Source of the DNA: Artemisia argyi | Taxonomy: Eukaryota; Streptophyta; Magnoliopsida; Asterales; Asteraceae | DNA length: 64,000 bases | Assembly (NCBI GenBank): GCA_030686995.1 | Contig: CM060696.1 | Location: forward strand, 113,537,949 to 113,601,948 | Reading direction: 5' to 3' | Part shown: positions 36,090 to 47,003 of the stretch, in pieces | How positions within the stretch are numbered: the stretch's first letter is position 1 | Layout of the letters: each line of letters starts with the position of its first letter | Notes under the pieces: model-generated | What the model saw: only the letters and a program-made list of their open reading frames with translations | Databases searched by the model: none | What the model was told of the DNA's origin: nothing | Position numbers and translations under genes: made by a program

Positions 36090-37401
36090 TGTGGAAAACT
36101 AGAAGGAGGGGTAGAATAGTTTTACGTCGTTTTAATTGTTATAAAACAAATTGTTTAAAAGTTTTCGTTGATTTATAAAATATAGATTCGATGGTATATG
36201 AAATCTAGTTATACACAATATGAACAACACTAAGTATATATACTATGAAGCAATAATTATGTAAGTAATGAAATAAGTAAAAGATGGAAAGATCAAACCG
36301 AGAGACAAGCGATTTATAGTGGTTCGGCTACAAGGCACCTTCCTTGCCCTACTCCACTCCCCGAGCACCTAACTCGAGAGTTTTCTTCACTATATCAACA
36401 AGCTCCCTTATGGCGGAGAAAACCTTACACACCAATTTACACACCACAATATCTTCACACCTAGATCACAACTAGTACACACCAATTCACTACTTAATCA
36501 CACCACTTCTTTCACACCTATCTTCTACACACCATTAATCTACACACCAATCTTCTACACACCAATACTTCTACACACCAATTCTTCTACACACCAATCT
36601 TTTTCCTAACTTATCTTTTTCTCAACTATTCTCTAACAAATATTCACAACTAATCACACTATGAAATAATAATCAATGATGATGCTCAAACAACTTAGAT
36701 GTGGAGATCACAACTAGTTGTAATACTTCTTGTCTTGAGGGATAGAAGTATTCTTCTCTTGCACTTGAATGGATTATGTATGGATCACTTTGAAACAAAG
36801 ATTTAAGAATGTATGATCAAAGGATTTATAGATTGGAAATGGAGATCTAGAACAGAAAGTTCTGGAGTGCAAAAGGTGGGGAAAAAATCCAGGTTTAAGG
36901 TGGTATTTATAGGCAAAAGTTTCTGACAGAGGAGCGTGGCCGGTCCCCTTAAATCATGGCCGGTCCCCTTAAATTTAAGGGGACCGCCCTTTATAATTAA
37001 GGGGGCCGCCCAGCTGAAACGGTCAGAAACTTTGTCTTTTAGTGGGGAAAGTTTATTTGGTGAAAAACTAACTGATTTTGGTTAAATATTTGAAATCATA
37101 TATTTAGTATGATTAAAACATTTTTCCTTATTACCAAAAGTGTTTTTCAAAAATATATAATAAGATTATATAATTAAATAAACTTTGTATTAGTTAATTA
37201 AATACCCCTTTGATCATACATTGCACTAAACACTTTGTTTATTCATACCTTAAGTGATTTGGATGTAAAGAGAAATATTAATCACCAAATACTTGTTTAT
37301 GTCATAAGTTTTAGTTCTTTGAGGTTATATTTTGTAATGATCAAAACATAGAGATATTGATAAAAACTTAATAATGTTTTTAGGCATTATTTATGTCAAC
37401 A
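36090..37401 (-). repeat. 5' LTR of the Sirevirus-like element
   Basis: 1312 bp, nearly identical to the 3' LTR, with an additional 67 bp at 36387-36453. Its GC-rich hairpin block is at about 36938-37015. Confidence 0.92.
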
Positions 37402-37469
37402 AAATTAATCCCCCCCCACCCTAATTAAACACAATCTATATGTTGGTCTGCAAATTCATCTGAATATTA

Positions 37470-37745
37470 GGGCGGTTGCAGTGGGCTCGGCATGGGGCAT
37501 GCCGGAAATCAACATCACCACCACCCCCTCGGCATGGAAGGTCACGACATAAATTGCCGACGAATCATGGAGGGATATAGCCGTTGAAATTCGAACGTTG
37601 GGCTTAAGAAAGTATGGTAAGGCATGAAATCATGGTTGCCACTAAAAAAGTATAGTGAGACATGAGAGAGGCATGAAATGAGGTGGCAGGATATTATTGG
37701 TGGGCGGTGATGCATAAGGGAGTCATGGAATCCTGACTGTTACCC
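37470..37745. mobile_element. Probable Harbinger-type MITE remnant
   Basis: The left end GGGCGGTTGCAGTGGG and GC-rich 'ggcatggggcatgccgg' are typical of plant Harbinger-type termini. The right end near 37745 shows only weak inverse similarity (GGGTAACAGT). Noncoding; boundaries uncertain. Confidence 0.45.
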
Positions 37746-37778
37746 TTTAGTAATGTCCAGCGTTGTAAGAATCACATA

Positions 37779-38027
37779 CTCCTTCCCTAAATAAATGTCC
37801 AGTTTGACTTTTTAGAGTTAAACTGGTTCAACTTTAACTTTAAAATATTTTTTGTGTGTTATATAATACATGATAAAAAATTATACCATTGAAAAATAAA
37901 CTTAAAACCCAATCCATTAATATATTTTGCATCAAATATTATATAACACTTACAAAAATAGTTAAGGTAAAAGTTGAACCAGTTTGACTCTGAATAGTCA
38001 AACTGAACATTTATTTAAGGACGGAGG
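37779..38027. mobile_element. Stowaway-like MITE
   Basis: CTCCTTCCCTAAATAAATGT at the left pairs with ACATTTATTTAAGGACGGAG at the right, both flanked by TA, the target duplication of Tc1/mariner elements. Inverted similarity continues inward through GTTTGAC and AACTGGTTCAACTTT. Body 249 bp, noncoding. Confidence 0.85.
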
Positions 38028-39183
38028 TAGTACTATTTATAGCCTAATTATATATACAACATATAAAGAGCAAACCATATTGATGAAAATTAGATGCAAC
38101 AAAATGATTATATTACCATTGATTAATTCAAATATTTTCAACAAAACTTTCGGTACTAAAAAAGTTCACCGTAGGATTTATATTACATAGGATTTATATA
38201 ATATCAATGTTATAAAGTCATATTGCACGTATACAACTATCAATTACAATACAAAGTCTTCTTTGTTTATTCGTTTCTATGAAATATGTTTGCAACATCA
38301 TCGATAAATTTATTCTCAAAAAAAAAACATATAGATAAAAACAATTGCTCGTCGGAAATTTTTTATTACACAAATACCCCGCCGCAATGCAATTACCCGA
38401 CTAGTATACTACAAGTGTATGTATCGTAATCTCTTAAAAAAAGCTTTGGACACACATTTACCAATTTCGACTATCAAGGATAACTACAAATCACATCACT
38501 AGTTGCTATATCACATGTATTCATTTTTTATTTGATTTCTCTTATCAATTGTGTCACTTGTCACAATCTTAATGATTGCACCTGGCATATTGTGTATCAA
38601 GATATTTTCGAGTAATTTGCCTTCGTAAATATTCTATAAGGTGAATATGTAACACAATAGATTAGATGGCTCAAATTTGGTTGTGCGTTTTGGGCTCATT
38701 AGAATTTATTGTTATGTCTAATGTAATGTATAAATATTTGCTCAATAATAAAAAGCAACCTAATAGTTCATTGTTTATCATTATATTATGTCTCATCCTC
38801 AGACCTTATAGGCCATCTTGAGCCATCATCTCAATGTCATTCTGTCAAAACCTAGTCGTCACCATTTATCTTTTTCGTTAAAAAAAAATGCAATTTTCAG
38901 CCAAAACCCTACTCACAAACTGTTTTGGCCACAACTTTTAAGCATTTGGTATTAACTAAAATGATCATCGTCATTCTCTTTGTTTTTCAATTATGCACAA
39001 AACAAAACTTGAATCACCTCCGTACGCCCTGCCACACGCCGCCTGAAGCCACCTGGGCAAAAATAAATAAAATAAAAAATAAAAAAAGGCTATTTTTTTT
39101 TTGTTTCTATTGTTGTTGATCCTGCTTAAAGATTGCTTCCCCTTGCTATCAGATATCTTCATTAAAACTAATCTAAAGACTTT

Positions 39184-39271
39184 GATAGATATTCAATCGC
39201 GTAATCTGAAAAAAATCTAAAGACAATATAATATGAAACTCTTTTTAGGATTACACGATTGAATATCTATC
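39184..39271. repeat. Inverted repeat, 23-bp arms
   Basis: Arms at 39184-39206 and 39249-39271 (GATAGATATTCAATCG...GTAATC and its complement) differ at one base. The loop is 42 bp. Possibly a small MITE relic. Confidence 0.75.
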
Positions 39272-39470
39272 CACAGGTTTGCTATAACCACAAAACATCG
39301 ACAAAATTGACTTGTCTATGTGCATTTTTTTTTTTTTTTAAATAAATAAAAAATTGCAAAACACATCGATCAAAACATGACAACTCATTTTGTGAATTCT
39401 TTTGTAGGAGTGTTTATGTGGTTCAAGCAAATCTCATCTATCAAAGTCTTGATTTTGCATCAAATAATTT

Positions 39471-39512
<42 letters not shown>

Positions 39513-39702
39513 CAATAATTTTAGTTTTATTCTCCAATTTGAGCTTTCATGATTTCGCTGCTCGAATTGGGCCATCTATTCTAACAGGATAACGACACTT
39601 TCTTATAAAGTTTCATATTATATTGTCGAGAAATTGATCAGCGACCTCATTCAAACAGAGGCGGAGCGAGAAATATTTTTAAGCTTGAAGAGCACGCGGC
39701 GG

Positions 39703-39739
39703 GTTGGGGGTGGGGGGGGGGGGGTGGGGGGGGAGGGGG
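39703..39739 (+). repeat. G-rich run
   Basis: Long G tracts broken by single T or A bases could form a G-quadruplex on the plus strand. Homopolymer length may be unreliable in the assembly. Confidence 0.6.
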
Positions 39740-40187
39740 TGTTTATCGAGTCAGATTTCAGGTTTTTCGAGCTCATAGGTTCAAGATTCTCTGGTCGGGT
39801 GTTTTTTATAAGTCAAACCGATAAAGCAAACTGAGGTTCCAATATAAACTCGGTATCATTTGATGAAAAATAACTTATATTACGAATAAAAATATCTGTG
39901 AAAGCTTAATAATTTAGAAAAAAAATACAATGTTAATGATTTTTGTTTATAGTATGGTATTTTTTCTTATATCACTTAGAATGTGCGGGAAAAAAATTAT
40001 CAATACAAATTAGAATCTTTTTAGTATTAGAATTGCAATACTATGTAAATAGAATGTGTTTGAAAACAAATTGGAAGTTGATTAAATTAAAAGGTACAAA
40101 TATGCCTGAAGTTTAAAAAGGTGTTAAAAGAATAATGGGTACAAAGATAAGAATCGCGGTGCAAGAAACTAACGTATATATGAATTC

Positions 40188-40670
40188 ATGGTAAATGAAG
40201 AGTTCATTAGTAGCTTTCCAATGGTTGGTGCAAGTTTTTTTTTGCAATATTTAGTGTTTGATCATAGTCCAACATTGTTAAATTTCCCCCATAGTCTGGA
40301 GAAGAAGGGAAAACCTTTTAGATTTGCAAACTACATTATGGAAAAAGATGATTTTGTTACTACTGTGGCTAGAGACTAGAGCATTGAATTAAAGGGTTAC
40401 AAGATGTTTCAGCTTGTACAAAGAATGAAAAGTCAAAAAATCCATTTGAATAAGCTCAACTGGAAGAATGGGAACCTGTTTAAAAGAGTAAATGATATGA
40501 GGAACAAATTAAAAGCTGCACAAGAAATGCTTGACACTGATCCAACTTGTTATGATTTTAAGTTAAAGGAAAATTAAGCTTTGAAGAAACACAATGAAGA
40601 AGTGGAGGATGAAGAAAACTTCTTGTTTCAAAAGGCAAAACTTGACCGGATGAGCAAAGGTGACAAGAAT
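40188..40670 (+). pseudogene. LINE endonuclease-linker fragment
   Basis: One reading frame resembles the junction of endonuclease and reverse transcriptase of plant LINEs: FDHSPTLLNFP (the DHSP endonuclease box), KGKPFRFANYI, GYKMFQLVQRMK, LNKLNWKNGNLF and QKAKLDRMSKGDKN. It is interrupted by a TAG at 40377-40379 and a TAA at 40576-40578. It ends abruptly at 40670 where a Gypsy LTR begins, so the remainder of the LINE was cut off by that insertion or lost. Confidence 0.8.
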
Positions 40671-42243
40671 TGTAAAACCCTAAAATTCGTTCTCCAAAAT
40701 TTCTATATAATTTGAAGCTTTAACCTAAGTTATATGATAATTGAATTAATAAGTGATAATTGAATTAATATGTATATTAACCTAAGTTTATTACTAATCA
40801 ATTTTGTGACTTGCCAAAATAAATATATTTTATGCAAAAAAAAATCTTTCCTTGTATATGAACAAGCAATTTACTCAATGCAATCCCACAAACCTCGGCC
40901 TAATTAAAATCACATAACCGAAATATTAATTAAGGACTAGTCATACCTAATTAACATATAATTACTACTTTCCTTTTAAGCTTTTCTATTAAAACACTTC
41001 ACCCTTTGACTCCCTCATTCCTATCATACGTATACCAAGAAATCAAAACAGATGCAAACTATTTTCTCTCTCAAAAACAATTCCAAGAGTCGACTTGCTG
41101 TGTTCATGTGATGAAAACAAGGGGAAGTGTGATCGTATAATTGTTGTTGTGGGTTTTGTTCGTGATTAGGGTTGTGTCGTGAGGATGTCCGCATTCTTTT
41201 TCCCATCCGATCCATCAAGGTAACCTGGTCGACTTTGTGTTCTCTTCTACTCAACACACATGATCTGAATAACAAATACAACAACGGCAGCTATGTTTCC
41301 TTCAAGAAATAAAGAAGGTACGAAGGTCCTAGCAAAGAGGGTGATTGATTTCTTAGTGTCCCAGATTGTTGGTTGATCGGATTCGTGGGTGTGCAATTAT
41401 TGGCTTAAACGTGATTCGCGGGCTGTTTTGTTTCCTTGGTTTCATTAGTCTGCCTTCGAGGTATCTCAGTCCCCTCTTGTCTATCACTCTAATCGACACC
41501 TATATATATGTATCATGTGTAACCAGAACTGAACATGCTAAATGGATCATAATAAGCACGTTAATATGCATAGGAATGTTTCGTTAAATATGAAGATACA
41601 ATGGACGTATATGTAGACATAGAATCTCTTCTAAAAAGTGATATATGAAACGCATGTGTATAAACAGGTCCTGAACCAAACGTTTTGTTAGTAAAACATG
41701 AATGAAATATATGTAAGCATGATTGGATTATATATCACATGAAATCAGAAAAAACCTATTCGCTTATATATGACCTGTTTTGTGACATTTTTTTTTGAAT
41801 CGTGAGGAGTGACTACTTTATGTCGCGTCTTAAACAGCCTCTGTTGACCCTCATCTCAACATTTAACGCACCCTTCAAAACTTGTTAAATGCTCAGTTAA
41901 ACGAAACTTATTAACTAGAAATAAACTCAAGAAATAAAGATAAAACATGCTTGTCTATATACGTGGGTTAAAGGCTCAATCGTGTGTGATTTTATGTAAC
42001 GTACCTTTGTGTCTCGTTAAGCTTGTACGGGTCTCGTGAGGGTCGTGGGTTAAATCTGTCTCGCGGTACTTTATTTTTCTCACATGTGTGTGCGCCTTTG
42101 ATTCGAATCGGGTTGTGAGTTACGAGTTTCCAATGCATGATTTCGTGTTGGATCATGGTTCACTTCTTGTGGACAGATTGTGTTTGCGCCTTGGTTTAGG
42201 ATGTCATTTGTGGTTTGATGCGCATGTATATATGAACCTAAAC
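40671..42243 (+). repeat. Left part of the Gypsy 5' LTR
   Basis: Noncoding sequence from the TG terminus to the Copia insertion. The last five bases (TAAAC, 42239-42243) are the duplicated target. Confidence 0.55.
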
Positions 42244-42710
42244 TGTTGAACTATAAGACCTTGATAGATCTTCTTGAGCACTCTAGAATCGTTAGTTATG
42301 TTACTGTAATCAGTAACACACTAATAGACAATCTCTGTAACTTGTATTTTAAAGCGAAAACAAACACAAGTGTAATACTAAGAACTCTTGATCCTCTATG
42401 GATCTTTTAATAATAATGAAAGTGTTTTCTAAAACGTAATTCAATACATAATCGTGTGTTCCTTTTATACACAAGGAACCCTAAACCGTTTCCCAAGAAA
42501 CGTATATTCTAAAACTTCTAAAAGATATGCATTATCACTTCCTAAATAAACTCATGCATATCCAAACTATAATACATAAAATACGGAAATACTATATCCG
42601 CATAAACTAATAATGCTGAAACTAGACTTCAGCAGATACACTGCTTCAGCAGGAACCAGCTCTTCAGCAGTAACCTTCAGCAGAATTCTTACTTAGCAGA
42701 ATTCCCAACA
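42244..42710 (-). repeat. 3' LTR of the 13.2-kb Copia element
   Basis: 467 bp, TG...CA, ending next to the polypurine tract (minus strand TTAGGGGAGGAT, 42711-42722). Confidence 0.93.
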
Positions 42711-42722
42711 ATCCTCCCCTAA
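42711..42722 (-). other. Polypurine tract of the 13.2-kb Copia element
   Basis: The minus strand reads TTAGGGGAGGAT directly before the 3' LTR. Its junction with the LTR recurs just after pol at 48414-48424. Confidence 0.85.
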
Positions 42723-42949
42723 TCTTGAATTTGACCTGGTTAAGTTCAAGATTCTTGATAGATCTTTGAAGTTATATACCTTGAGGATTGTAATAATATA
42801 GTACCAACAAAGAACCATCATCAGCAGGATCTCTATGATCAACAAATACTTGAAATCTCCATTCTTTGCAGCAACAAATGACTAAATGTACATCAAAACA
42901 AATGAGTTTCATACTATTCTCATCACTGAAAATAATGGATTTGAGAGGT

Positions 42950-43415
42950 GAATCATTGAAAATAATGGATTTGATGTCTCTTTACCAATAGCCATCACTA
43001 CTGGAGTAGCCAAGTGTTCTAAGGTACACTGATAACCACATGATTTTTTGCAAATCATCAGCTATAAACGGATTTGAGATGTCTTTACCTGTAGCCGTTT
43101 GCTCAGGACTAGCCAATTATTTTGATGAAAATCATCTTGGTTAACTGATTACCAAATATGGTTTTCCACTGCCTTTACCACAAGCCATATACATGTGGGC
43201 TAGCCAATTATTTAGAATCCATAAAGGAAAAATCCATGGTCAATTGACAACCATTTCAACTACTCAGCAATAAAGCATGGGTGAGTTGAAAACCCTATGG
43301 TTTTGAGCAAACCATTACAGCTATCAACAGATTTGATATGTCTTTACCAAAGCTGTACCCTTTGGACTAGCCAACTTTTTGATGGAATAGTCAACATCAG
43401 GTAAGTTGATGACCA
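42950..43415 (-). repeat. Four degenerate repeats of about 85-180 bp spacing
   Basis: The motif 'tttacc-agcc...ggactagccaa...tgataacca' recurs around 42975-43035, 43090-43155, 43170-43250 and 43345-43415. Noncoding, between the cargo ORFs and the 3' LTR. Confidence 0.55.
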
Positions 43416-43470
43416 AAAACACCAAACCTGCAGATAATAGATACAATACTATACAACAAAAATGTTAGGT

Positions 43471-43471
<1 letters not shown>

Positions 43472-43515
<44 letters not shown>
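43472..43515 (-). repeat. 44-base poly(A) on the cargo coding strand
   Basis: A T-run on the plus strand, hence poly(A) in the direction of the 981- and 162-aa ORFs. It starts 40 nt after the 162-aa stop codon. It may be a fossil mRNA tail or an expanded homopolymer. Confidence 0.7.
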
Positions 43516-43519
<4 letters not shown>

Positions 43520-43555
43520 CTAAAATAAGAAAAATAAATATACAACATTATACCC

Positions 43556-44044
43556 TTAAACAGAAGCTGCTCTGGAAGTCATAATCCTTTGTTTGAAGAC
43601 TTTCACCAGAGATTCAGCAAACAATCTTGCATTCCCAACTGGATTAGGAGGAATCTCCAACTTTTGTTGTAGCATTTTCTCTATCAGAGACACTTTCAGA
43701 GGATATCTTTTGCCAATATCCATAATAAGCCTTAGACCAGTTGTAGTTTCCAAAACATGAACATAAGGCATAGGATAGAACTTCCAACTCTGAACTTTCC
43801 ATCTCTGATTGTTTTTCCATATGTCATAGCTAGCACCAGTGGGAGTAGAAGAATCAAACAACACTCTAAGATCACCCAACAAATACAATCCAGACCCTGT
43901 AGGAGTATGATTTGCATAATACTTGTGAACCAACTCATTTAGAGTGACTAAATCCTGATGATCAACAAGATGTAGAATCTCTTGAAGAAATGTAAAAGAT
44001 ATAGAAGTTTTTATACATTCTATAAATGGTATTAAACTGGCCAT
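43556..44044 (-). CDS. Copia cargo ORF 2, 162 aa (C-terminal partner of ORF 1)
   Basis: Uncharacterised. Begins MASLIPFIECIKTSISFTFL, 13 nt after the stop of the 981-aa ORF and in a different frame. The segment DLRVLFDSSTPTGASYDIWK, then VQSWKFYPMPYVHVLETTTG and YPLKVSLIEKMLQQKLEIPP resembles a domain I recall at the C-terminus of long hypothetical proteins attached to Copia elements in Asteraceae (for example pyrethrum and wormwood relatives). There it seems fused to the equivalent of ORF 1, so here it may have been separated by a frameshift, or be expressed on its own. Fold is globular-looking; no catalytic motif recognised. Confidence 0.65.
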   Translation of the reverse strand: MASLIPFIECIKTSISFTFLQEILHLVDHQDLVTLNELVHKYYANHTPTGSGLYLLGDLRVLFDSSTPTGASYDIWKNNQRWKVQSWKFYPMPYVHVLETTTGLRLIMDIGKRYPLKVSLIEKMLQQKLEIPPNPVGNARLFAESLVKVFKQRIMTSRAASV

Positions 44045-44057
44045 TCTCAGTTAACTC

Positions 44058-47003
44058 CTAGTGAACCAAAACATCTCTTGTTGCATCAGGCCAATCATCA
44101 GGGGATCCTTCTCTTATAAATGAAGCATCAGAAGCATTCACATTGATTAGGCTTTGTGTGGAATGTGAAGTTATGACTTTAGCCATCCTCTTTGCTCTTC
44201 TTCCAGGAACATAAATAGCAGCATGAGGTAGAGAAGATGCATCAGGAACTTCAGCTTCAGCAGATTCAGCTTCTGCAGCATCAGTTTCCACTGATGGATT
44301 ATACATTTGTTCATCAGTAGAATCCTGAGAAGATTCAAGTGCAGCAGATGCATATTGTTCATCCAGAGCCTTCCTCATCTGTTTGTCTCTAGCAGCTTGA
44401 AGTTCAGCTTCTCTTACCTTAAGCTCATGAAATCTTGCAAGTTCAGCTTTTTGTTCCTCATCTAACTTCTTAGCAGCCTCTTCACCCAATCTTTCCTCCT
44501 CTAGTTGTCTTCTGGTTCTCTTTCTAGATGGAAGATCTTCTGCTATCACTTGAGCTTTACCTTTATCCACATAAGATGAAGCAGCAACATGTGGTAGATC
44601 AGCAGAAGTATCAGGTAAAGATACCTTTTCAGCAGCAACAGGAATATCCACATAAGGAATATTCTTAGAAGCACCCATTCCAGCTTTGTCATTTCTAGCC
44701 TTGATTTTGTTATATATCTCAACCAGTTTGTCAAATGGAAGTGCCCACACTTGTTTCTTAGTCCAAGCAGTATTATATAATGAACTGCTTTGACTTCTCA
44801 CATAAGTTCTCATATAATCCCTCTGCTGTGCTTGAGTCATACGTTTATCTCTTTTAGCTTTGGCTTTTAACTCATCTGCTACCTTCTTCCTCATCTTCAT
44901 AATTTTCACAATTTCAGCAGGCCAGTCTTGTTTCTCTACCCTTTTACCAAGAATGTCTGTAGCTAAATCAGGAGTAGCAAGCACTTGTTGTCCAATATGC
45001 TGCCAATCTGATTCATCAAACTCTTGAACAACAGCATCCAATTCTCTTTGTCTTTCAATAGGCAAAGTAGAAACATATCTTTGAGTGGCAGACTGGTATG
45101 CTGCATCAAACTTGGCTTGCTGTGCCTCAGCCATATCAGCACTCTTCTTATAATCTTCCCATTCTTGGAAGAGTTTTTCTTGTGCAGCTCTGTCTTCAGC
45201 TGTAACAAGCTCATCCTCAGCCACATCTGTTCCTTCAGCAAGATCATCATGAGGAACATTCAAATCTTCCATAGGTTCATCATGTAATTCTTGAACCTCT
45301 CTATCAGGAGAAACTTGTTGATTCTCAGATGAATTATGAACAGGGGAATTCAAATACTCTTTCTCTGCTACAAAGAATGCTTCTCCTGATGTATTACCTT
45401 TATCAGCAGCAACACCACTTGGTGATTGTTTCTCCTGAAGTATATCAGTAGCTTCAGCCATGAGCACATCATCATCACCACTAGACACTTTGGAAGATTC
45501 AACAGCTTTCCTTGCCAAATACTGTCTTGTACTTCTTCTTCTGCTGAATAGAATTTGTGGTTTAGATTTAGGTACTTCAGCAGCTTTAGGAGGAACAACA
45601 TTAGACTGTCGAGCAACTTCAGCTAGAATTTCAAGAGAATCCAAATTTGCCTCCTGTTGTACTTCAGTAGCATCTAGTCCATTCTTACTTTGCTTCTGCT
45701 GATTCAGCTGTGCCTCCAAATCTTGAACCTTACTTTTCAACCTTTCAATTTCATTACCAAGAGTAGTCTTGGTATCAGCAAGCTCTTTTTGGAGATCATC
45801 AGTCATTTTCATGTACCTGCAAAGTGAATCATATACAAAAGTGAGAGTAATAGGGTCATCTGCTCTACCAGCTGATTGCTCAGTGGTAAGTGGAGCTTCA
45901 TTGAACCCAGCAGGAGAAACAGACTCATGTACAACATCAGGAAAGCCTTCATCAATTGGCTCTCTCATAGGGCTGGGTGTAGGTAGTCTAGTGAACTCAG
46001 GTTCAAGAGGCTGAAAGTTATCTTCAAACTCATGAATTTGCTCATCTGGAGCATCCTGAGATGGTGAAATGGTAGGACTATGTGACATATGTACATGGGT
46101 AGGTGGTGGTAAGTAAGTAGAAATAGGTAATGGTTCAGCAGTTGTAGCTGGCTCTTCCTCTATTACCACTGAAGGATTACCATCAGCAGCAACACCAGAA
46201 GATGATGGATTACCATCATCAGCAGTATTATGAGCAGGCACATTACCAGCATCATCACCCTCAACTACATTATCATTGCCATGTGGCAACATAGCTTCTA
46301 ACATAGGGTGATGTTCCCCAGTATAATTTGTTTTCATTAAGGCAAACAACTTAGAACCAAGACTTTTAATAGGCACATGGGTTTTATCTTCAGTGGTTAT
46401 ATCTAAAATAATTTGTAAGAACCTAGGGTACATTAAAAACTTATGCTGTTGTTTATCAATGTTTTCTAGCATATTATCAAAAATAAACCTAGAAAAATTA
46501 TAAGTTAGACCCTTAGAAAGACAAACAATACCACAACCCAATTGTAGAGAGAATTGGTTCCATCCACCACACTTGTTGCTAATACATTGGAGCAGCAAAT
46601 GTACCAAATACCTCCACTTAGGACAAAATTGATTTTTGTGCCACGTAGATGTATCAGTACTTTGATATCCAGCTTCCCTTAGCCCAGCAAGAATCTCTGC
46701 AGTGTTGGAATGATACACACCATTCTCATCATCCAACTGAAGCTTTGTCCTAATCAAACCTTCTGTCACCACATACTCTACACCATCAATCTCAGCTACA
46801 ATCTCTGTGTCAGATCTCTTAGTAGCAGATGCCCAAAATTGCTTCACCAATGATTCACAAATCAGATTGGGACTATGTGTCAAAGCATAATGAATCTTTG
46901 ACCTTTGTAGAAACTCCACCATTAAATCAAAGTCTTCATGTCCCTTAGCCTTTTTCAGAATAGCATACTTGTTATGATCGCCTCTCAATTCAAGTTGTGC
47001 CAT
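44058..47003 (-). CDS. Copia cargo ORF 1, 981 aa, unknown function
   Basis: A long uninterrupted frame on the gag-pol strand. The N-terminal 250 or so residues look globular (LMVEFLQRSKIHYALTHSPN, SLVKQFWASAT, EGLIRTKLQLDDENGVYHS, KWRYLVHLLLQCISNKCGGW, KFLMYPRFLQIILD) and resemble a family of hypothetical proteins that I associate with Asteraceae retrotransposons. A Pro/Glu/Ser-rich disordered stretch follows. Then come a predicted coiled coil (DDLQKELADTKTTLGNEIER...), further charged helices (KRDKRMTQAQQRDYMRTYV; RRQLEEERLGEEAAKKLDEE) and a basic patch (GRRAKRMAKV). No protease, polymerase or envelope motif is visible. The alternating globular and coiled-coil layout suggests a structural or nucleic-acid-associated role, which is inference only. 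It faces the antisense ORF across a 446-bp spacer. Confidence 0.75.
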   Translation of the reverse strand: MAQLELRGDHNKYAILKKAKGHEDFDLMVEFLQRSKIHYALTHSPNLICESLVKQFWASATKRSDTEIVAEIDGVEYVVTEGLIRTKLQLDDENGVYHSNTAEILAGLREAGYQSTDTSTWHKNQFCPKWRYLVHLLLQCISNKCGGWNQFSLQLGCGIVCLSKGLTYNFSRFIFDNMLENIDKQQHKFLMYPRFLQIILDITTEDKTHVPIKSLGSKLFALMKTNYTGEHHPMLEAMLPHGNDNVVEGDDAGNVPAHNTADDGNPSSSGVAADGNPSVVIEEEPATTAEPLPISTYLPPPTHVHMSHSPTISPSQDAPDEQIHEFEDNFQPLEPEFTRLPTPSPMREPIDEGFPDVVHESVSPAGFNEAPLTTEQSAGRADDPITLTFVYDSLCRYMKMTDDLQKELADTKTTLGNEIERLKSKVQDLEAQLNQQKQSKNGLDATEVQQEANLDSLEILAEVARQSNVVPPKAAEVPKSKPQILFSRRRSTRQYLARKAVESSKVSSGDDDVLMAEATDILQEKQSPSGVAADKGNTSGEAFFVAEKEYLNSPVHNSSENQQVSPDREVQELHDEPMEDLNVPHDDLAEGTDVAEDELVTAEDRAAQEKLFQEWEDYKKSADMAEAQQAKFDAAYQSATQRYVSTLPIERQRELDAVVQEFDESDWQHIGQQVLATPDLATDILGKRVEKQDWPAEIVKIMKMRKKVADELKAKAKRDKRMTQAQQRDYMRTYVRSQSSSLYNTAWTKKQVWALPFDKLVEIYNKIKARNDKAGMGASKNIPYVDIPVAAEKVSLPDTSADLPHVAASSYVDKGKAQVIAEDLPSRKRTRRQLEEERLGEEAAKKLDEEQKAELARFHELKVREAELQAARDKQMRKALDEQYASAALESSQDSTDEQMYNPSVETDAAEAESAEAEVPDASSLPHAAIYVPGRRAKRMAKVITSHSTQSLINVNASDASFIREGSPDDWPDATRDVLVH

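Larger units (their letters stand above)
28495..37401 (-). mobile_element. Full-length Sirevirus-like Copia LTR retrotransposon, 8.9 kb
   Basis: Bounded by LTRs at 28495-29740 and 36090-37401, both TG...CA, and flanked by the 5-bp target duplication AAATT (28490-28494 and 37402-37406). It is transcribed on the minus strand, so the right LTR is the 5' one. Order: LTR, methionine-initiator tRNA primer site, gag-pol (36021-31918), extra ORF (30923-30219), polypurine tract, LTR. Apart from a 67-bp deletion in the left copy the LTRs differ at only about six positions, so the insertion is young. The Sirevirus-type label rests on the purine tract AAAAAGGGGGAGAT, the long LTR and the extra ORF after pol. 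Confidence 0.93.
38028..40187. other. AT-rich spacer with homopolymers
   Basis: No gene is supported. Contains a short inverted repeat (39184-39271), a run of 40 T residues (39473-39512) and a G-rich run (39703-39739). Confidence 0.45.

Noticed and set aside
44171..46014. Open frames overlapping the 981-aa cargo ORF in other frames
   Set aside because: Leu/Met-rich shadows of a long coding frame.
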